This document shows, one piece after another, positions 23,769-24,276 of a stretch of DNA of 24,276 nt. The position numbers were made by a program, and so were the translations under genes. Under the pieces are notes generated by a model. The model had not been told where the DNA came from, did not search any database, and worked only from the letters and a program-made list of their open reading frames with translations. The stretch lies in assembly GCA_039809365.1 (NCBI GenBank), contig JBDHUV010000004.1:1-24276 (forward strand). The letters run 5' to 3'. Source of the stretch: JBDHUV01 sp039809365 (GTDB lineage Bacteria > Patescibacteriota > Microgenomatia > Levybacterales > GWA1-39-11). Positions within the stretch are counted from its first letter, which is position 1. Each line of letters begins with the position of its first letter.

Positions 23769-23818
23769 CAGATACATCTTTGCAGTAAAAATGCACCTAG
23801 TAGAATAATCTAATTAGG

Positions 23819-24043
23819 GGTATAGGAGACTACGTATATTAGATTTTGGATAAAGCCTCTCAGCTGTATTTTGTACTAATATTTTAGGATGGTAATACAC
23901 CCTGAAGGTTTCCGCAAATTCTCTCTAAGATAAAACTTAGAGGTCCGATCTCTTACTTTTAACAAGTAAGACCTTCTCCTCGTTTCCCGTAGCAGGTACT
24001 CTTGCTAGGGGCTACACGCCTGTAAAAATGTTCAACCTATACC
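23819..24043 (-). ncRNA. Candidate structured RNA upstream of glmS, family not recognised
   Basis: The gap 23729-24118 (390 bases) has no gene but holds this element. On the minus strand it begins about seven bases after a near-consensus promoter. GGTATAGG (24042-24035) near the 5' end is perfectly complementary to CCTATACC (23826-23819), giving an 8-bp closing stem. Inside lie four hairpins: CCC-C-TAGCA/TGCTA-C-GGG (23986-24011), an 8-bp TCTTACTT/AAGTAAGA (23951-23971), a 7-bp CTCTAAG/CTTAGAG (23923-23942), and AGGGTG/CATCCT (23886-23903). The last contains a G-U pair only if the minus strand is the RNA; on the plus strand it would be A-C. GAAGGT and ACCTTC could form an alternative pairing. 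It may be a free RNA or the leader of glmS. I do not recognise RNase P RNA, tmRNA, SRP RNA, 6S or a known riboswitch. Confidence 0.5.
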
Positions 24044-24049
24044 ACTTCA

Positions 24050-24078
24050 TTTATACCTATATTCAATTTATTTGTCAA
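24050..24078 (-). promoter_or_regulatory. Near-consensus promoter of the structured RNA
   Basis: On the minus strand a perfect TTGACA (24073-24078), exactly 17 bases, then TATAAA (24050-24055). This is the best sigma-70-type promoter in the window. Predicted +1 is at about 24043. Confidence 0.7.
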
Positions 24079-24105
24079 ATTAAGGGTAAAGATGTATCAT
24101 ATACC

Positions 24106-24111
24106 TATTAA
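24106..24111 (+). promoter_or_regulatory. Possible -10 box of the last gene
   Basis: TATTAA lies seven bases before the ATG at 24119, matching the spacing seen at other starts. No good -35 is seen. Confidence 0.3.
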
Positions 24112-24118
24112 ATTATGT

Positions 24119-24276
24119 ATGAAAAAAAATAATTACCGCAGATTCCCCGATAGATTACCGCAAATTTTAGGAATTGGCTCATTAGTGTTGTCTGTCTCTT
24201 TTACATTTGCTTTAGGAGTACTTCTTTTTAATCTATTTACTGTATATAAACAAGAAGTGGTGTATAAAGATTCAGC
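24119..24276 (+). CDS. Unrecognised membrane-anchored protein, 3' end outside the window
   Basis: 52 residues are visible. A basic N terminus (MKKNNYRRFPDRLPQ) is followed by a hydrophobic segment (about 16-42, rich in Leu, Val, Phe and Ser), then a polar KQEVVYKDS. This is a signal-anchor with the bulk probably outside the cell. Residues 4-15 are encoded by copy 2 of the 35-base repeat, so the real start could be downstream, for example a GTG or TTG within the hydrophobic segment. An ATG four bases upstream is out of frame and stops after five codons. Function cannot be judged. Confidence 0.6.
   Translation, partial: MKKNNYRRFPDRLPQILGIGSLVLSVSFTFALGVLLFNLFTVYKQEVVYKDS
24128..24162. repeat. 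35-base repeat, copy 2 (inside the last gene)
   Basis: 34 of 35 identical to 21930-21964, in the same orientation and about 2.2 kb away. Here it is in frame and encodes NNYRRFPDRLPQ. It carries the same two ATTACCGCA units 22 bases apart. Confidence 0.8.

Noticed and set aside
23775..23815. Terminator between the structured RNA and glmS
   Set aside because: CTAATTAG and TGCA-type short palindromes occur, but there is no GC-rich stem followed by a T-run.
23819..24043. RNase P RNA, tmRNA or SRP RNA
   Set aside because: ACAG...GAGGCTTTATCC faintly recalls the 3' RNase P core, but the GAGGAAAGTCC element is absent. No alanyl tRNA-like ends and no SRP GGAAG/AGCAGC loop were seen.
23729..24118. 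glmS ribozyme in the glmS upstream region
   Set aside because: Position and orientation fit, but the cleavage region (GCGCC) and the conserved core were not found, and the closing end-to-end stem is not part of that ribozyme.
1..24276. Alternative genetic code (TGA as Gly, as in some CPR)
   Set aside because: TGA is the natural stop of rpiB, rnpA and jag, exactly at overlapping starts of the next genes, and no in-frame TGA interrupts conserved domains.
1..24276. CRISPR array, insertion sequence, prophage or tRNA gene
   Set aside because: No regularly spaced repeats, transposase, integrase or phage genes, and no tRNA-like T-arm with matching acceptor stem were seen in any gap.

Overview
The window is AT-rich, almost completely coding, and uses the standard code (TGA ends rpiB, rnpA and jag). 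Gene starts and stops often overlap by 1-17 bases. The content suggests a small-genome bacterium of the Candidate Phyla Radiation (Patescibacteria), probably Microgenomates-like. The clues are a DUF4012 membrane protein, a short valyl-tRNA synthetase without a C-terminal arm, sparse central-carbon genes and almost no Shine-Dalgarno sequences. This placement is an inference; no marker gene settles it.

Layout. Positions 1-2690 (minus) hold a sugar-phosphate operon: PfkB-family kinase, class II aldolase, ribose-5-phosphate isomerase B and a ribulose-phosphate 3-epimerase cut by the window edge. Positions 2802-6212 (plus) hold a class A penicillin-binding protein and a condensed phosphoglycerate kinase. 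Positions 6223-7870 (minus) hold GAPDH followed by a cytidylate-kinase-like protein. Positions 7935-11596 (plus) hold a PAP2 phosphatase, then rpmH-rnpA-yidC-jag, then an O-antigen ligase/polymerase-like membrane protein. Positions 11580-13787 (minus) hold a second class A PBP. Position 13844 starts a CvpA-like/CAP-like fusion (plus). On the minus strand follow a DUF4012 protein (14845-17511), an RNase H (17551-17979) and an unrecognised membrane protein (18117-19685). valS (19781-21931, plus) converges on glmS (21965-23728, minus). A 390-base gap upstream of glmS contains a probable structured RNA, and the window ends inside a new membrane-anchored plus-strand gene.

How the genes fit together. 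The kinase, aldolase, GAPDH and PGK are glycolytic steps. RpiB and the epimerase link to the pentose-phosphate pathway. GlmS feeds amino-sugar supply for the wall, which the two PBPs polymerise and cross-link. The O-antigen-ligase-like, PAP2 and DUF4012 proteins also point to envelope work. YidC and Jag serve membrane-protein insertion.

The two most interesting signals are not protein genes. One is a roughly 225-nt structured RNA candidate (about 23819-24043, minus) behind a near-consensus promoter, with an 8-bp stem joining its two ends. The other is a recurring arrangement in which a -10 box sits only 6-14 bases before the start codon, implying leaderless or nearly leaderless mRNAs. One 35-base sequence also occurs twice, once between valS and glmS and once at the beginning of the last gene.
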